Under the pieces are notes generated by a model, which was given only the letters and a program-made list of their open reading frames with translations, ran no database searches and was not told the origin of the DNA. Positions 9,959 to 18,388 of a stretch of 64,000 bases of DNA are shown piece by piece. The position numbers and the translations under genes are program-made. Positions within the stretch are counted from its first letter, which is position 1; every line of letters begins with the position of its first letter. Origin of the DNA: Paraburkholderia hiiakae (GTDB taxonomy: Bacteria; Pseudomonadota; Gammaproteobacteria; Burkholderiales; Burkholderiaceae); the NCBI RefSeq assembly GCF_904848665.1, contig NZ_CAJHCQ010000026.1, forward strand, positions 51,751 through 115,750, read 5' to 3'.

Positions 9959-10656
9959 AGTGTTTGTCAAAGAGAATTTTTGGGATATGGGTGCACAACA
10001 GAGTTTGCGGGCATGTGACGTTCGCCGTTCGGAGACAACAAAGTCTGCAGGAACAGGCAAATTCGCTGTGCGGAGCACAATTTTTATCAACCGCTATCGA
10101 ATGTATTTTTCGATAGGGAGGGGCGGGCTTGTCTTGCGAGGAAATAGGGTGCGAATATGACTTCGGCGGAAAACGCTGTCACTTCTATTCGTGACGGACA
10201 TCGGGGGCAATGGCTAACGGGCGCTGCGACTCGTGCCGAATGCAGAATTTAGGTGCGGATTGAGCCCGCAACCCAGGGGCGCTTGCGGCCAACGCGTTGA
10301 CTGGTAGTCAGCTTCGCCAGGATAGTCATCGATGTGCCAGCTGAGCGCCGCCTCGACACTCAGCGTTTCCTGTTCAAGCGACGGAAACTTGGATGATTCA
10401 GGGGAGCGGTGACCATGAGCGACCTCGGGGCGAAGACCAGGTTGGGCATTCCTCCCAGCCTGGAAGTCGTCAGCTCCGTATTCAAGCCCATCACCATCTT
10501 TTTGCTTGCCGTTGCACTGAACGCTGGACGGTGGCATCGAGTGAGGACCTTGGCCGACGCTTCATTGTTACATCGCAGCCGTTGCCAGGACAGCGAGACT
10601 CTACGCGATGCTACATGAGCAGGTGAAACGGGCATGGAAGCGTACTGAGGAGGAGA
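9959..10656. other. Intergenic stretch without a supported gene
   Basis: About 700 bases. The first 170 bases are AT-rich and probably contain the padR promoter. A 67-codon plus-strand frame at 10415-10618 has GGGGAG before ATG and one hydrophobic stretch (ITIFLLAVALNA), but it resembles no family I know. The rest shows no coding signal I trust. Confidence 0.4.
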
Positions 10657-10977
10657 CTAGCGAGGTCTTCCTTCAGTACCCTTGAGGGTGAACGGGGCGA
10701 GAAGCGACTGAACGTCGACCTGCAGTCCCTGGAGTAAAAGCAGGCGAGCGTGGAGCACCGTATTTTCGAGCACGAGTTTCGCGGTGCTCAGAAGGTACAT
10801 CGCATGAACATCGGAAACCGACATGTCTCCTTCGACAACGTGGTGCCGTTCGACGAGCGAGCTCAAGACGAGACGTCTGAGGTCTTCCTCACCAAACGGC
10901 AAGTCGGCGTAGTCTATGGGGTCCTCGGCTTCGACCTCTCGTAGCATGTCAACAAGGGTTTCGGTGCTCACTTCCAT
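10657..10977 (-). CDS. Hypothetical protein
   Basis: 106 residues from ATG 10977, with GAGGAG eight bases upstream. The protein is acidic at the N-terminus (LVDMLREVEAEDPIDYADLPFGEEDLRRLVL) and then helical with Leu-rich segments; there is no signal peptide or clear membrane span. It looks like a genuine small cytoplasmic protein because of the balanced composition and ribosome site. I do not recognise the family. Confidence 0.6.
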   Translation of the reverse strand: MEVSTETLVDMLREVEAEDPIDYADLPFGEEDLRRLVLSSLVERHHVVEGDMSVSDVHAMYLLSTAKLVLENTVLHARLLLLQGLQVDVQSLLAPFTLKGTEGRPR

Positions 10978-11119
10978 GTGCCAGCTCCTCGACGTTGGTC
11001 AGACGGTCCATGAAGTGCTTCCAGACTAACGTTTCCCGCGTGGACCGTCCAGCGTTCTTTAATACGCAGCAGTCTTTATACCTGGGAGTACCCACGGAAG
11101 CGGAGTTCCGTTGGCCAGG

Positions 11120-11221
11120 TTAATAGCGGTGGTAGTAGCCGCCTGCAGGTACGACGATGCAGCCGCTCAACGCGGTCCCGAGACATACGGCCAGCAGCAC
11201 CAGCGCAAAAATTCGTTTCAT
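11120..11221 (-). CDS. Very small lipoprotein (33 aa)
   Basis: ATG at 11221 with GTGAGGAACGT just upstream. The translation MKRIFALVLLAVCLGTALSGC carries a charged n-region, a hydrophobic core and the lipobox LSGC with the modified Cys at residue 21. The mature tail is only 13 residues (CIVVPAGGYYHRY). The arrangement is that of the tiny Burkholderiales lipoproteins with Tyr/His-rich tails; function unknown. The codons and ribosome site support a real gene despite its size. Confidence 0.7.
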   Translation of the reverse strand: MKRIFALVLLAVCLGTALSGCIVVPAGGYYHRY

Positions 11222-11462
11222 ACGTTCCTCACTTGTCGGTAGTGAAGGCAATATATTTGGAGCGCAAATTACCGGTGTGTTTGTGTGTAACGAGACGTGT
11301 AATTTGAAACATCTGAGCCGTCCACGACCCCACTCGTACGTCCGCCTTACGCGAAATAATCCGTTTCAGAACTCACAACTCGTCGGTCAACATCGTGGTC
11401 GTCCGCGGCGTTGAGGAGGTGAACGGCGAGAAGCCGTCCCTTCAACGGAATCGGAGACGAAC
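11222..11462. promoter_or_regulatory. Divergent intergenic region
   Basis: 240 bases between the tiny lipoprotein (minus) and the signal-peptide protein (plus). It is AT-richer around 11240-11310 and must hold both promoters. No strong dyad was found. Confidence 0.35.
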
Positions 11463-11792
11463 ATGCACAACGTTGCCTACAAAATCGCGGCTGCTGCTGT
11501 ACTTGCTTTTTCGTTCGTAGGCACCGCGTCGGCGCAGACCAATTGGGATGCAACTCACCCACGTCGCGCAGAAGTCAATCACCGCCTGGCGAATCAGGAC
11601 CGACGCATTCACCAGGAGGTGCGCGAAGGAGAAATGTCGCGCGCCGAGGCGGCGAGACTCCATCGAGATGACCACCAGATTCGGCAGGAGGAGCGCGACA
11701 TGGCAAGACAGAACGGTAGCCATATCACCCGGCGAGAGGACTACGTGCTAAACCAGCAGGAGAATCATGTAAGCCGACAAATCGGCCAGTAA
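11463..11792 (+). CDS. Secreted Arg/Glu/Gln-rich helical protein
   Basis: 109 residues; GGAGACGAAC precedes the ATG. The signal peptide MHNVAYKIAAAAVLAFSFVGTASA is followed by QTNWDATHPRRAEVNHRLANQD and then charged helices with recurring RRAEVN / RAEAARLHRDD / RQEERDMARQNG / RREDYVLNQQENHVSRQI segments. It is a periplasmic family common in Burkholderiales with conserved QNG-HIT and NQQENHVS motifs; function unknown. The mature part has almost no hydrophobic core, so it may be extended or act as a binding helix bundle. Confidence 0.85.
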   Translation: MHNVAYKIAAAAVLAFSFVGTASAQTNWDATHPRRAEVNHRLANQDRRIHQEVREGEMSRAEAARLHRDDHQIRQEERDMARQNGSHITRREDYVLNQQENHVSRQIGQ

Positions 11793-11882
11793 CGTTTTCG
11801 TCGATGGTAGACAAGGCACGAACTGGGGGTGTGGATACACGCTCCCCAGCGTCGGCAGGCCTCAGACTTACCGGAGGGGAGC

Positions 11883-12113
11883 ATGAAAGGCACGAGTGAA
11901 AAGTCGCTGCGTTGGCAGGTCGAAAAATGGCTAACTTCTGTTTCCGCACTACCTGTTCACGTGATTGAGTTCGGTCGCTCAAGATGGGGCGGCGGTCGCT
12001 ATGCGTACGTCGCAACAGCAGACGGGGCCCGCGCACTGTACTTCTTTCGGCATGACGATGGTGGCTGGAGCGTTTTTCCGAACAGAACTGGGCAGATGAA
12101 CAATCCGAACTGA
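11883..12113 (+). CDS. Hypothetical protein, 76 aa
   Basis: ATG 11883 is preceded by GGAGGGGAGC, a strong ribosome site, so the upstream in-frame codons are excluded. The protein is MKGTSEKSLRWQVEKWL... with a later segment RSRWGGGRYAYVATADGARALYFFRHDDGGWSVFP that looks like a small beta sheet. There is no signal peptide. I do not recognise the family. It follows the secreted helical protein by 90 bases and may share its transcript. Confidence 0.65.
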   Translation: MKGTSEKSLRWQVEKWLTSVSALPVHVIEFGRSRWGGGRYAYVATADGARALYFFRHDDGGWSVFPNRTGQMNNPN

Positions 12114-12184
12114 AGGTGCTTGCTTGCCTTCGAAGTCAAGGCGTGACGGCGTTGGTGTACAGAGAGTAGCGACTTGTGCCATGT

Positions 12185-12907
12185 TTAGCTGAAGTCGCTC
12201 GGGCCACCAAGCATTCGGCAGAGTACCGACAAGTCGTTGATAGTGAGATATCGGTCGACCTCACCTTGTTTCAGCTTCACTGGCGACAGGACAGGCATGC
12301 GCACAAGCCACGCCGCCTGGAGGCCGGCGTCCAAGGCGCCCAGGACGTCGAGGTGAAGGTCATCGCCGACATGAAGTATCTCCGCAGGCGGAACGCCGAC
12401 AACGCGCGCGGCGGCATGAAATATTTCGGCCTGCGGCTTCGCGATTCCAACGGAACTCGCGCTTACCGTTGCTTGAAAGAACTCACTGCCACCAGTCAAG
12501 CGCAGGTCGGCATTGCCATTGGTAACAGCAACGAGCGGGAATCTGGCGCTAAGCCACTTCAGCGCGGGCAGGACGTCTTCAAAGAACTCGACTTGCTGTC
12601 GTGCGGCATAGAAAGTTTCGTAGGCGGGGTCGGTCAGCGTGACGTCTTCTTTTGCCAGTTCTAGTGCGCGAGTAATTGAGCCAACTCGCAAGGCGCGGAA
12701 GTCGCCCGCGAGGTCCGGGCGCGAGCGCTCATATGCGTCCCGTATCTCGGCTAGCGCCAGGCGCGTCGGTAACACGTCCGCGGTTTTGGGGGCGTTTTCC
12801 ACGAGCCACGAATGCAAAGCCGCTTCGGCGCGTTCGACCGCAGCACCGAATGACCACAACGTGTCGTCGAGGTCGAAGGAAATCGCTGATACCTTGCTTA
12901 GACGCAT
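12185..12907 (-). CDS. HAD family hydrolase
   Basis: 240 residues from ATG 12907. Motif I DLDDT is at residues 12-16 (nucleophile Asp12), motif II is VTNGN, motif III is the Lys in GIAKPQAEIF and motif IV is HVGDDLHLDVLGA. The cap domain between motifs I and II is of the C1, four-helix type, placing it with the YjjG/haloacid dehalogenase-like phosphatases. The substrate is not predictable. Its start codon lies inside the end of the YbaK-family gene (10-base overlap), indicating translational coupling. Confidence 0.88.
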   Translation of the reverse strand: MRLSKVSAISFDLDDTLWSFGAAVERAEAALHSWLVENAPKTADVLPTRLALAEIRDAYERSRPDLAGDFRALRVGSITRALELAKEDVTLTDPAYETFYAARQQVEFFEDVLPALKWLSARFPLVAVTNGNADLRLTGGSEFFQATVSASSVGIAKPQAEIFHAAARVVGVPPAEILHVGDDLHLDVLGALDAGLQAAWLVRMPVLSPVKLKQGEVDRYLTINDLSVLCRMLGGPSDFS

Positions 12908-13377
12908 AGGGGCGTAACTATAGGCTGCGCGATGCGCACGTAGTCCGATGAGTTGAGAACAATCGACCTGTCCAGTCGCCCAGCGTTGAAGGCGATTTCG
13001 TCGAAGCTCTCCAGGAGACCTTTGTCTACAACCAGCTTGATGGCAGGAGAGAGTGCAAACGGAGGAATTGCGCCGACTACGCAACCGGTTTCGCGTTCAG
13101 CATCTTCCGCGGTTGCGAGCGTCGCTTTCTTGACATGACCGGCCGCAGCGACCTTTTTGAAGTCCAGCTTCCGGTCTCCAGGAAGAATGGCAAGAATCAA
13201 CGTTCGCCCCTCATCCTTGCCCCTGCAGAGCATTGCCTTCGCGCCCTGGCCAGGGGCCGTTCCGCGGATTGCGGCGACCAGGTCCGACCGCCCCTCAGCG
13301 GGGTGTTCGATGATTCGATATCTGGCGCCCTCGCGATCAAGGATGGCCACAAGCCTCTCGTACACAGTCGTCGACAT
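12898..13377 (-). CDS. YbaK/EbsC family protein (probable aminoacyl-tRNA deacylase)
   Basis: 159 residues. YbaK fold features are visible: VAAIRGTAPGQGAKAMLCR, the catalytic-type Lys in GAKAM, LAILPGDRKLDFKKVAA and GCVVGAIPPFAL, close to the GxxPP signature of INS/ProXp deacylases. Members hydrolyse mischarged aminoacyl-tRNAs in the cytoplasm. The C-terminal NAGRLDRSIVLNSSDYVRI matches the usual end of the family. It overlaps the HAD hydrolase gene by 10 bases. The exact substrate is unknown. Confidence 0.85.
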   Translation of the reverse strand: MSTTVYERLVAILDREGARYRIIEHPAEGRSDLVAAIRGTAPGQGAKAMLCRGKDEGRTLILAILPGDRKLDFKKVAAAGHVKKATLATAEDAERETGCVVGAIPPFALSPAIKLVVDKGLLESFDEIAFNAGRLDRSIVLNSSDYVRIAQPIVTPLCV

Positions 13378-13555
13378 GGCGTTAGTCGTTCTGGAAATGA
13401 GTTGTTCAATCGGGGTAATGATACGGCGTCCTGAGCCAGGCTCGGTTCAGGGCGCATCCCCCGGCGGAAGTTAGCGCTCCGTTTGTCTCTCGAGGGGGGC
13501 TGCGGACGCTTTCGGGGAATGATCCCGGCCACGCATGCTGGGCGCGTACGTTATT

Positions 13556-13627
13556 TTTGTCATTGCTGGGTAACGGTCTCGCTCGCGGCGGCGGTTGGAC
13601 GGCGGCCTTCGCCTGAAGATCAATCGA
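13556..13627 (+). repeat. Copy 1 of a dispersed ~65-bp element
   Basis: It contains TTTTGTCATTGC-TGGGTAACGGTCTCG followed by GCTCG and later TCAATCGA. The core GGTAACGGTCTCG (13569-13581) recurs exactly in the copy at 15606-15618, with the same flanking order. It spans the intergenic space after the ThrE-like gene and just touches its stop codon. Confidence 0.5.
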
Positions 13628-14882
13628 AGGGCCGCGGTGCCGTCGCGAACCGCTTAAACAACATGCGGGGCAGCACTAATCCCACGGTCATTGCCAGGAT
13701 GATCAGGAACGCCGTCGCGCCATTCGCAACGATGGTCGGGACAAGGTTGGCCGACGCGCGAGGTCCAATGGCGACCAGTTCAAGCAGTGTGCTTGCGGCA
13801 CGGAACAGGAAGAAGCCCGGCATCATTGAGACGACCGCTGAGAAGCCGACGGCCGCGAAGGGAAGGCGCAGTCGGTCGACGATCGGTGCAACGATCAGGC
13901 CGACGAGGAGACAGGCAAAGAACGCCGCGGTCGCAACGTTGGCGTTCAAGATCGAGATGAGCGCCCAGCGCGCTGCGTGCGCCAGCATGCCGACGGCGAT
14001 TGGCAGGGGCAGCAGGCGCCACGGCATCGAAAAGAAAGTCCCGAAGCTCGCGACGGCGCATCCGGCGGCGATGACATCGGCGGCGAGGGGCGCGGCCGCG
14101 GAGGGACCGGGCTGAAGTGCGCCGCCGTTGGCGCCCACCCCGATCAGCAGGCCTGTACATATCATAAGTATCATAAGACCCGCATAAGTCAGGCGTGCGA
14201 GTCCCAGCGTGATCCGGGTGCGCGCCAGATCGATCGCACCGTTGAGGATATGCGGACCGGGAACCAGCACCATGCATGGGCAGAACGCGACGAGCAGCTG
14301 CGCGTCTGAAAGACGGAGCCGACTTGTGACAGCACCGATCACGCCCGCCACCATCGCCGCAGACAGCGATTCGAGGAGGGGATTGCCGCCAAGCTTCCCC
14401 TGCCAGCGACGAACGAAAGCGCCGACACTGGCGCTGATGGCGATCAGTGCCAGGCTCGCGACATCATAGACGCCGTAGATCACGCCGAGAGAGGCTGCGC
14501 CTATGGCCGCGAAGACAGCGAAGCGCAGGGTCGCGACGGGCGGCATGCGCTCTGCCGCCAGGAGCGCTGGCTGCGCGGCTGCGTTCGACATGATGCCCTC
14601 GCAGACTTGATCCATGATCGTCTGGACAGCCAGGACTTTGCCCATGTGTACGCCGAGCGGCGTGGCCGGAACAATTTCCGAGAACGTGGTGTGGTCAAGC
14701 TCGACCACGAGTTCGTCCCAGTGTGGCAACACCCTGAGCGGTACGCCCAAGGTGCGCCCCAGCTGCTGCGCAGCGACGACAGTTCCTTCGGTGGTCTGCC
14801 CGTGCCTGAAAAGGAGCGAGGCTGCCAATGCGACGGTTTCCACTTCGTCCATGTGGCCTCGAGGGATGATGGCTTTGTTCAT
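13620..14882 (-). CDS. ThrE-like threonine/serine exporter family protein
   Basis: 420 residues; GAGGCAGCA precedes the ATG. The N-terminal soluble domain (residues ~1-110, VALAASLLFRHGQTTEGTVVAAQQLGR ...) is the DUF1212/ThrE_2 region. About ten transmembrane segments follow, with the family signature GGNPLLESLSAAMVAG and CPCMVLVPGPHILNGAIDL, then a second bundle ending in VPTIVANGATAFLIILAMTVGLVLPR. Corynebacterium ThrE exports Thr and Ser by proton motive force, so a similar exporter in the inner membrane is likely, though the substrate is inferred. Single-chain form with both domains, normal length. Confidence 0.85.
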   Translation of the reverse strand: MNKAIIPRGHMDEVETVALAASLLFRHGQTTEGTVVAAQQLGRTLGVPLRVLPHWDELVVELDHTTFSEIVPATPLGVHMGKVLAVQTIMDQVCEGIMSNAAAQPALLAAERMPPVATLRFAVFAAIGAASLGVIYGVYDVASLALIAISASVGAFVRRWQGKLGGNPLLESLSAAMVAGVIGAVTSRLRLSDAQLLVAFCPCMVLVPGPHILNGAIDLARTRITLGLARLTYAGLMILMICTGLLIGVGANGGALQPGPSAAAPLAADVIAAGCAVASFGTFFSMPWRLLPLPIAVGMLAHAARWALISILNANVATAAFFACLLVGLIVAPIVDRLRLPFAAVGFSAVVSMMPGFFLFRAASTLLELVAIGPRASANLVPTIVANGATAFLIILAMTVGLVLPRMLFKRFATAPRPFD

Positions 14883-15033
14883 TGCTGCCTCAAGGGTTGA
14901 AGCCCATCGACATTCGCCGGGTTGGACGTCCTCGAATTATTCGATGAGGAGTCAAGACAATCCGCAAACAGGCTTTGATCATTATCTCGCTGCAAATAGC
15001 GCTGCAAGAGCCTGACCGTCGCCGAGCACCGTT

Positions 15034-15384
15034 TTAGCTGCCAAAATACAAATTGCAGAAGCTTACTGGGCCTACGCAATCGGCCTGCGCTGGCATATGC
15101 ACGCGCGCTCCGGCCGACGAGCGGCCCTCCAGCGGCACACCACCGACATCCTGACGTGCAGCATTTTTTGTATCGTCCATCGAGATCCTGGCCTCGGCAG
15201 CCTGAATGTCCGCCGGATAGTTGATGTCTTCCCCACGGCCCGGGCTGTATCCGGCCTGCTCGACACGCACGAGATCCGCGCGGACTTCAGCGCGGGTCAA
15301 TGGCTGGGTGGACTGCGCAAAGCCAGATGCCGGAACGGTAACGGCGCAGGCAGAAACGAGAATGCAGAGAAGAGTCTTAGACAT
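15034..15384 (-). CDS. DUF4148 domain secreted protein
   Basis: 116 residues from ATG 15384, with AGGAG eight bases before; a TTG two codons earlier is less likely. The signal peptide MSKTLLCILVSACAVTVPASGFA is followed by QSTQPLTRAEVRADLVRVEQAGYSPGRGEDINYPADIQAAEARI, the complete DUF4148 signature. The C-terminus (DCVGPVSFCNLYFGS) contains two Cys that could form a disulfide. Periplasmic, function unknown; Burkholderia genomes carry dozens of paralogues and a second is at 61533. Confidence 0.88.
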   Translation of the reverse strand: MSKTLLCILVSACAVTVPASGFAQSTQPLTRAEVRADLVRVEQAGYSPGRGEDINYPADIQAAEARISMDDTKNAARQDVGGVPLEGRSSAGARVHMPAQADCVGPVSFCNLYFGS

Positions 15385-15692
15385 GTTCAATACTCCTATA
15401 TGACCGATAAGTGGATGAGCCGGTAAAGAAAGACTCAGTATCCACTTGGCGCGGGTCTAAGTGTGGCAAAGCGGTGCTACGTGATTGAACTCTAGCTACC
15501 CACTTCCGGCGCAAGCGTTACCCAGGCATTACAAGAAAATGACAAGCTTTCCGTCCCTTTACTTTGATGCGCCTACGCAAGTGCGTCATTCTTTTGTAAT
15601 GACCAGGTAACGGTCTCGTTCGAGGCAGCTTTTTAGACTGGCCGTGTTGTCAATCGATTCTTTCACTTCACGCCATTCCAAGGAGTTGCAAA
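15385..15692. promoter_or_regulatory. Divergent intergenic region
   Basis: 308 bases between the DUF4148 gene and the alpha/beta hydrolase, holding promoters for both. Its right half contains the second copy of the GGTAACGGTCTCG element. No other structure stands out. Confidence 0.4.
15593..15657 (+). repeat. Copy 2 of a dispersed ~65-bp element
   Basis: TTTTGTAATGAC-CAGGTAACGGTCTCG-TTCG and TCAATCGA occur in the same order as in copy 1 at 13556. This copy lies 36-100 bases upstream of the alpha/beta hydrolase start, a promoter-like position. Confidence 0.5.
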
Positions 15693-16472
15693 TTGTCCTT
15701 TCCTTCTCTCCGTTCGGCCGTTGCGCATGCAGCAGCGGCGCTTTGTCTGGTTGCCGGCGCCGTCACAACCGCGCAGGCCGCTCCCGTCAAGAATGTCGTC
15801 CTCGTGCACGGCGCTTTTGTGGGAGGCGCCGGTTGGCGTCCCGTGTATGACATTCTCACCAGGGACGGCTACAAGGTGACGCTCGTGCAGGAACCGCTGA
15901 CGTCGTTCAAGGACGATGTGACTGCGACGAAGCGCGTCCTCGACAGCCTGGACGGTCCGTGCGTGCTGGTGGGCCATAGCTATGGCGGGGCGATCATTAC
16001 GGAAGCGGGCAACGACGAGCACGTGAAGTCGCTCGTCTACATTGCCGCGCACGCACTCGATGCCGGCGAAACCGAAGTCTCGAACGGCAAACTTTATCCG
16101 AACGCGACGCCTCACCAGGACGTCGTGAAAACAGCGGACGACTACCTTTACCTGAATCCGGCCGACTATCCGCGCGATTTCGCGGCCGACATGCCGATCG
16201 CGCAGGCCGAGTTCGAAGCGCACGCACAGATGCCGACCGCGGCAGCCGTCTTCACCTCACAAATTCCTGATCCGGCCTGGAGAGTCAAGCCGACGTTTTA
16301 CATGGTCGCAAAGGCGGACAAGATCATCAATCCGGACCTCGAGCGCATGTACGCGAAGCGCGCACACGCCCACACGGTGGAAATCGCTGGCGCGAGCCAT
16401 TCGGTCTACGAAACGCACCCGCAAGAAGTGGCTGCGCTCATCGAACAGGCCGCACAAGGGGCGGGACAGTAA
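15693..16472 (+). CDS. Secreted alpha/beta hydrolase
   Basis: 259 residues with a TTG start, supported by AAGGAG eight bases upstream. The signal peptide MSFPSLRSAVAHAAAALCLVAGAVTTAQA places it in the periplasm. Fold motifs: the oxyanion HG in VLVHGAFVGG, nucleophile elbow GHSYGG, an Asp in VAKADKIINPDL, and catalytic His in GASHSVYETHP. It belongs to the esterase/EstC-like group of hydrolases widespread in Burkholderia. The substrate is not determined. Confidence 0.88.
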   Translation: MSFPSLRSAVAHAAAALCLVAGAVTTAQAAPVKNVVLVHGAFVGGAGWRPVYDILTRDGYKVTLVQEPLTSFKDDVTATKRVLDSLDGPCVLVGHSYGGAIITEAGNDEHVKSLVYIAAHALDAGETEVSNGKLYPNATPHQDVVKTADDYLYLNPADYPRDFAADMPIAQAEFEAHAQMPTAAAVFTSQIPDPAWRVKPTFYMVAKADKIINPDLERMYAKRAHAHTVEIAGASHSVYETHPQEVAALIEQAAQGAGQ

Positions 16473-16650
16473 CGAGGTGTTGCTGCTTACCGGTTGGCAG
16501 GCGTGATGGCAGGTCGGTCCCGATTCGTTATAAGGGCAGTCCGCCATCGCGGTCAGCTACCGTGCAGAAACAGAGGTGAGACGGCGTGATATCGGAATAC
16601 CTGTCGTCGAAAACCTATCGACCATCGACACCTATCGCAGGAGAGACATA
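16473..16650 (+). promoter_or_regulatory. Upstream region of malonate decarboxylase operon
   Basis: 178 bases. CCTATCG occurs twice (near 16614 and 16631) just before the ribosome site CAGGAGAGACATA of mdcA, and TTATAAGG near 16528 could be a -10 element. No experimentally known MdcR site was recognised. Confidence 0.3.
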
Positions 16651-18297
16651 ATGGCTCTATGGAATCAAAACCGATACGCCCGTGACGTCCGCCTTGCTGC
16701 AGGTACACGTGTGGCACAGGGAAAGCGTGTGGCGGCTGAGGATGCGACAAAACTGCTCGAGGCGGTGTTGCACCCCGGAGATCGCGTGTGCCTTGAGGGG
16801 GATAACCAGAAGCAGGCTGATCTGCTCGCCACCGCGCTGGCAGATGTCGATAGCACAAAGATCCACGACCTGCACATGGTGCAGTCTGGAGTCGTGCTGC
16901 CGGAGCACCTGGACGTATTCGAGCGCGGCATCGCGAAGCGGCTCGACTTCGCATACTCCGGGCCTCAATCGCAACGAATCGCGAAGTTGTTGTTTAGCGG
17001 GCGCATTGAACTGGGCGCCGTGCATACGTACCTTGAACTGTTTGCCCGGTACTTTATCGATCTGACGCCCAACGTAGCGCTCATTGCAGCCGTCAGCGCA
17101 GATGCGGACGGCAACCTTTATACCGGACCGAACACCGAGGACACGCCAACCGTCGTGGAGGCGACCGCGTTCAAGGACGGCATCGTGATCGCGCAGGTTG
17201 ACCAGATTGTCGATCGCGTGCCACGGGTCGATATTCCAGGTGACCAGGTGCATTTCGTAGTCGAGGCAGGACGCCCGTTTTTCGTAGAGCCGCTGTTTAC
17301 GCGTGACCCTGCAGCCATTACGGAAACGCAGATTCTGACCGCGATGATGGCTATCAAAGGCATCTACGAACCGTACGGCATCAGGAGGCTCAATCACGGC
17401 ATCGGCTTCAACACGGCGGCGATTGAGTTGCTGCTGCCGACCTACGGAGAGCGCCTTGGGCTCAAGGGGAAGGTCTGCACGCACTGGGCGCTGAACCCCC
17501 ACCCGACACTAATCCCGGCGATCGAATCCGGCTGGGTCGAGCAGATCCACTCGTTTGGGTCCGAAGTTGGGATGGACGACTATATCCGCGCGCGTTCCGA
17601 TGTGTACTTCACCGGCGCCGACGGGTCGCTGCGTTCCAACCGCGCGTTCTGCCAGACGGCGGGTCTGTACGCGTGTGACATGTTCATCGGTTCGACATTG
17701 CAGATCGATCTTTCGGGTCATTCGTCGACCGTCACAGCCGAGCGGATCGCCGGCTTCGGCGGCGCGCCAAACATGGGTAGCGACGCACGTGGCCGGCGCC
17801 ATCCGAGCGAACCGTGGTTGAAGGCGGGCAGGGAGGCCGATCCGCACACGAGCGCCGCCTTGCGGCGCGGCCGTAAGCTCGTCGTGCAGATCGGCGAGAC
17901 CTTTGGTGAAAAGAATGTGCCGATGTTCGTAGAGAAACTCGATGCGCTGCGCCTGGCGGACAAGCTGTCGCTCGACCTTGCGCCGGTGATGGTCTATGGC
18001 GACGACGTCACGCACATCGTCACCGAGGAAGGGATTGCGAACCTGTTGCTGTGCCGTGACGCCGACGAACGTGAGCATGCGATTCGCGCGGTTGCCGGTT
18101 ACACGGAGGTCGGGCGCGGACGCGATCATCGGCTCGTTGAGCGCCTGCGCGAACGAGGGGTGGTTCGCCGGCCGGAGGATCTCGGCATCAATCCGCTCGA
18201 CGCCGACCGGCGCCTGCTTGCGGCGCGCTCAGTCAAGGACCTCGTGCACTGGTCGGGCGGCCTGTACAAGCCGCCATCGCGGTTTCGCAACTGGTAG
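16651..18297 (+). CDS. mdcA: Malonate decarboxylase alpha subunit (acetyl-S-ACP:malonate ACP transferase)
   Basis: 548 residues from ATG 16651 with CAGGAG eight bases upstream. The protein is the CoA-transferase-like alpha subunit: it exchanges acetate for malonate on the thiol of the ACP prosthetic group. Family features include LEGDNQKQADLLATALADVD near the N-terminus, GPNTEDTPTVVEATAF, HFVVEAGRPFFVEPLFTRDPAAI and the glycine-rich GFGGAPNMGSDARGRRH near residue 370. The length is normal for MdcA. It is the first gene of a seven-gene operon and is separated from mdcC by 91 bases that contain two hairpins. The cytoplasmic complex also includes MdcC, D and E. Confidence 0.96.
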   Translation: MALWNQNRYARDVRLAAGTRVAQGKRVAAEDATKLLEAVLHPGDRVCLEGDNQKQADLLATALADVDSTKIHDLHMVQSGVVLPEHLDVFERGIAKRLDFAYSGPQSQRIAKLLFSGRIELGAVHTYLELFARYFIDLTPNVALIAAVSADADGNLYTGPNTEDTPTVVEATAFKDGIVIAQVDQIVDRVPRVDIPGDQVHFVVEAGRPFFVEPLFTRDPAAITETQILTAMMAIKGIYEPYGIRRLNHGIGFNTAAIELLLPTYGERLGLKGKVCTHWALNPHPTLIPAIESGWVEQIHSFGSEVGMDDYIRARSDVYFTGADGSLRSNRAFCQTAGLYACDMFIGSTLQIDLSGHSSTVTAERIAGFGGAPNMGSDARGRRHPSEPWLKAGREADPHTSAALRRGRKLVVQIGETFGEKNVPMFVEKLDALRLADKLSLDLAPVMVYGDDVTHIVTEEGIANLLLCRDADEREHAIRAVAGYTEVGRGRDHRLVERLRERGVVRRPEDLGINPLDADRRLLAARSVKDLVHWSGGLYKPPSRFRNW

Positions 18298-18300
18298 CGG

Positions 18301-18374
18301 GGCGCGGTGCACTTTGCACCGCCCAAAGCGTGTAGCGGTCCGCCGCGTGTCATGTTCGGTCCTCGCGAGGACCG
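18301..18374 (+). promoter_or_regulatory. Two strong hairpins between mdcA and mdcC
   Basis: Hairpin 1: GCGGTGCA (18304-18311), loop CTT, TGCACCGC (18315-18322), extended by G/C pairs outside. Hairpin 2: CGGTCCTCGCGAGGACCG (18357-18374), a perfect 18-bp palindrome. Neither is followed by a T run. They occupy the only sizeable gap in an otherwise overlapping operon and may set mRNA processing or partial termination between the alpha subunit and the remaining genes. Confidence 0.6.
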
Positions 18375-18388
18375 GCTGGAGCTAAAGA

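Noticed and set aside
10415..10618. Possible 67-aa membrane peptide
   Set aside because: It has a fair ribosome site and one hydrophobic stretch, but overlapping frames on both strands are equally open and no family is recognised.
13483..14115. Plus-strand frame of 210 codons
   Set aside because: Mostly antisense to the ThrE-like exporter, which has clear family motifs; composition is typical of a shadow frame.
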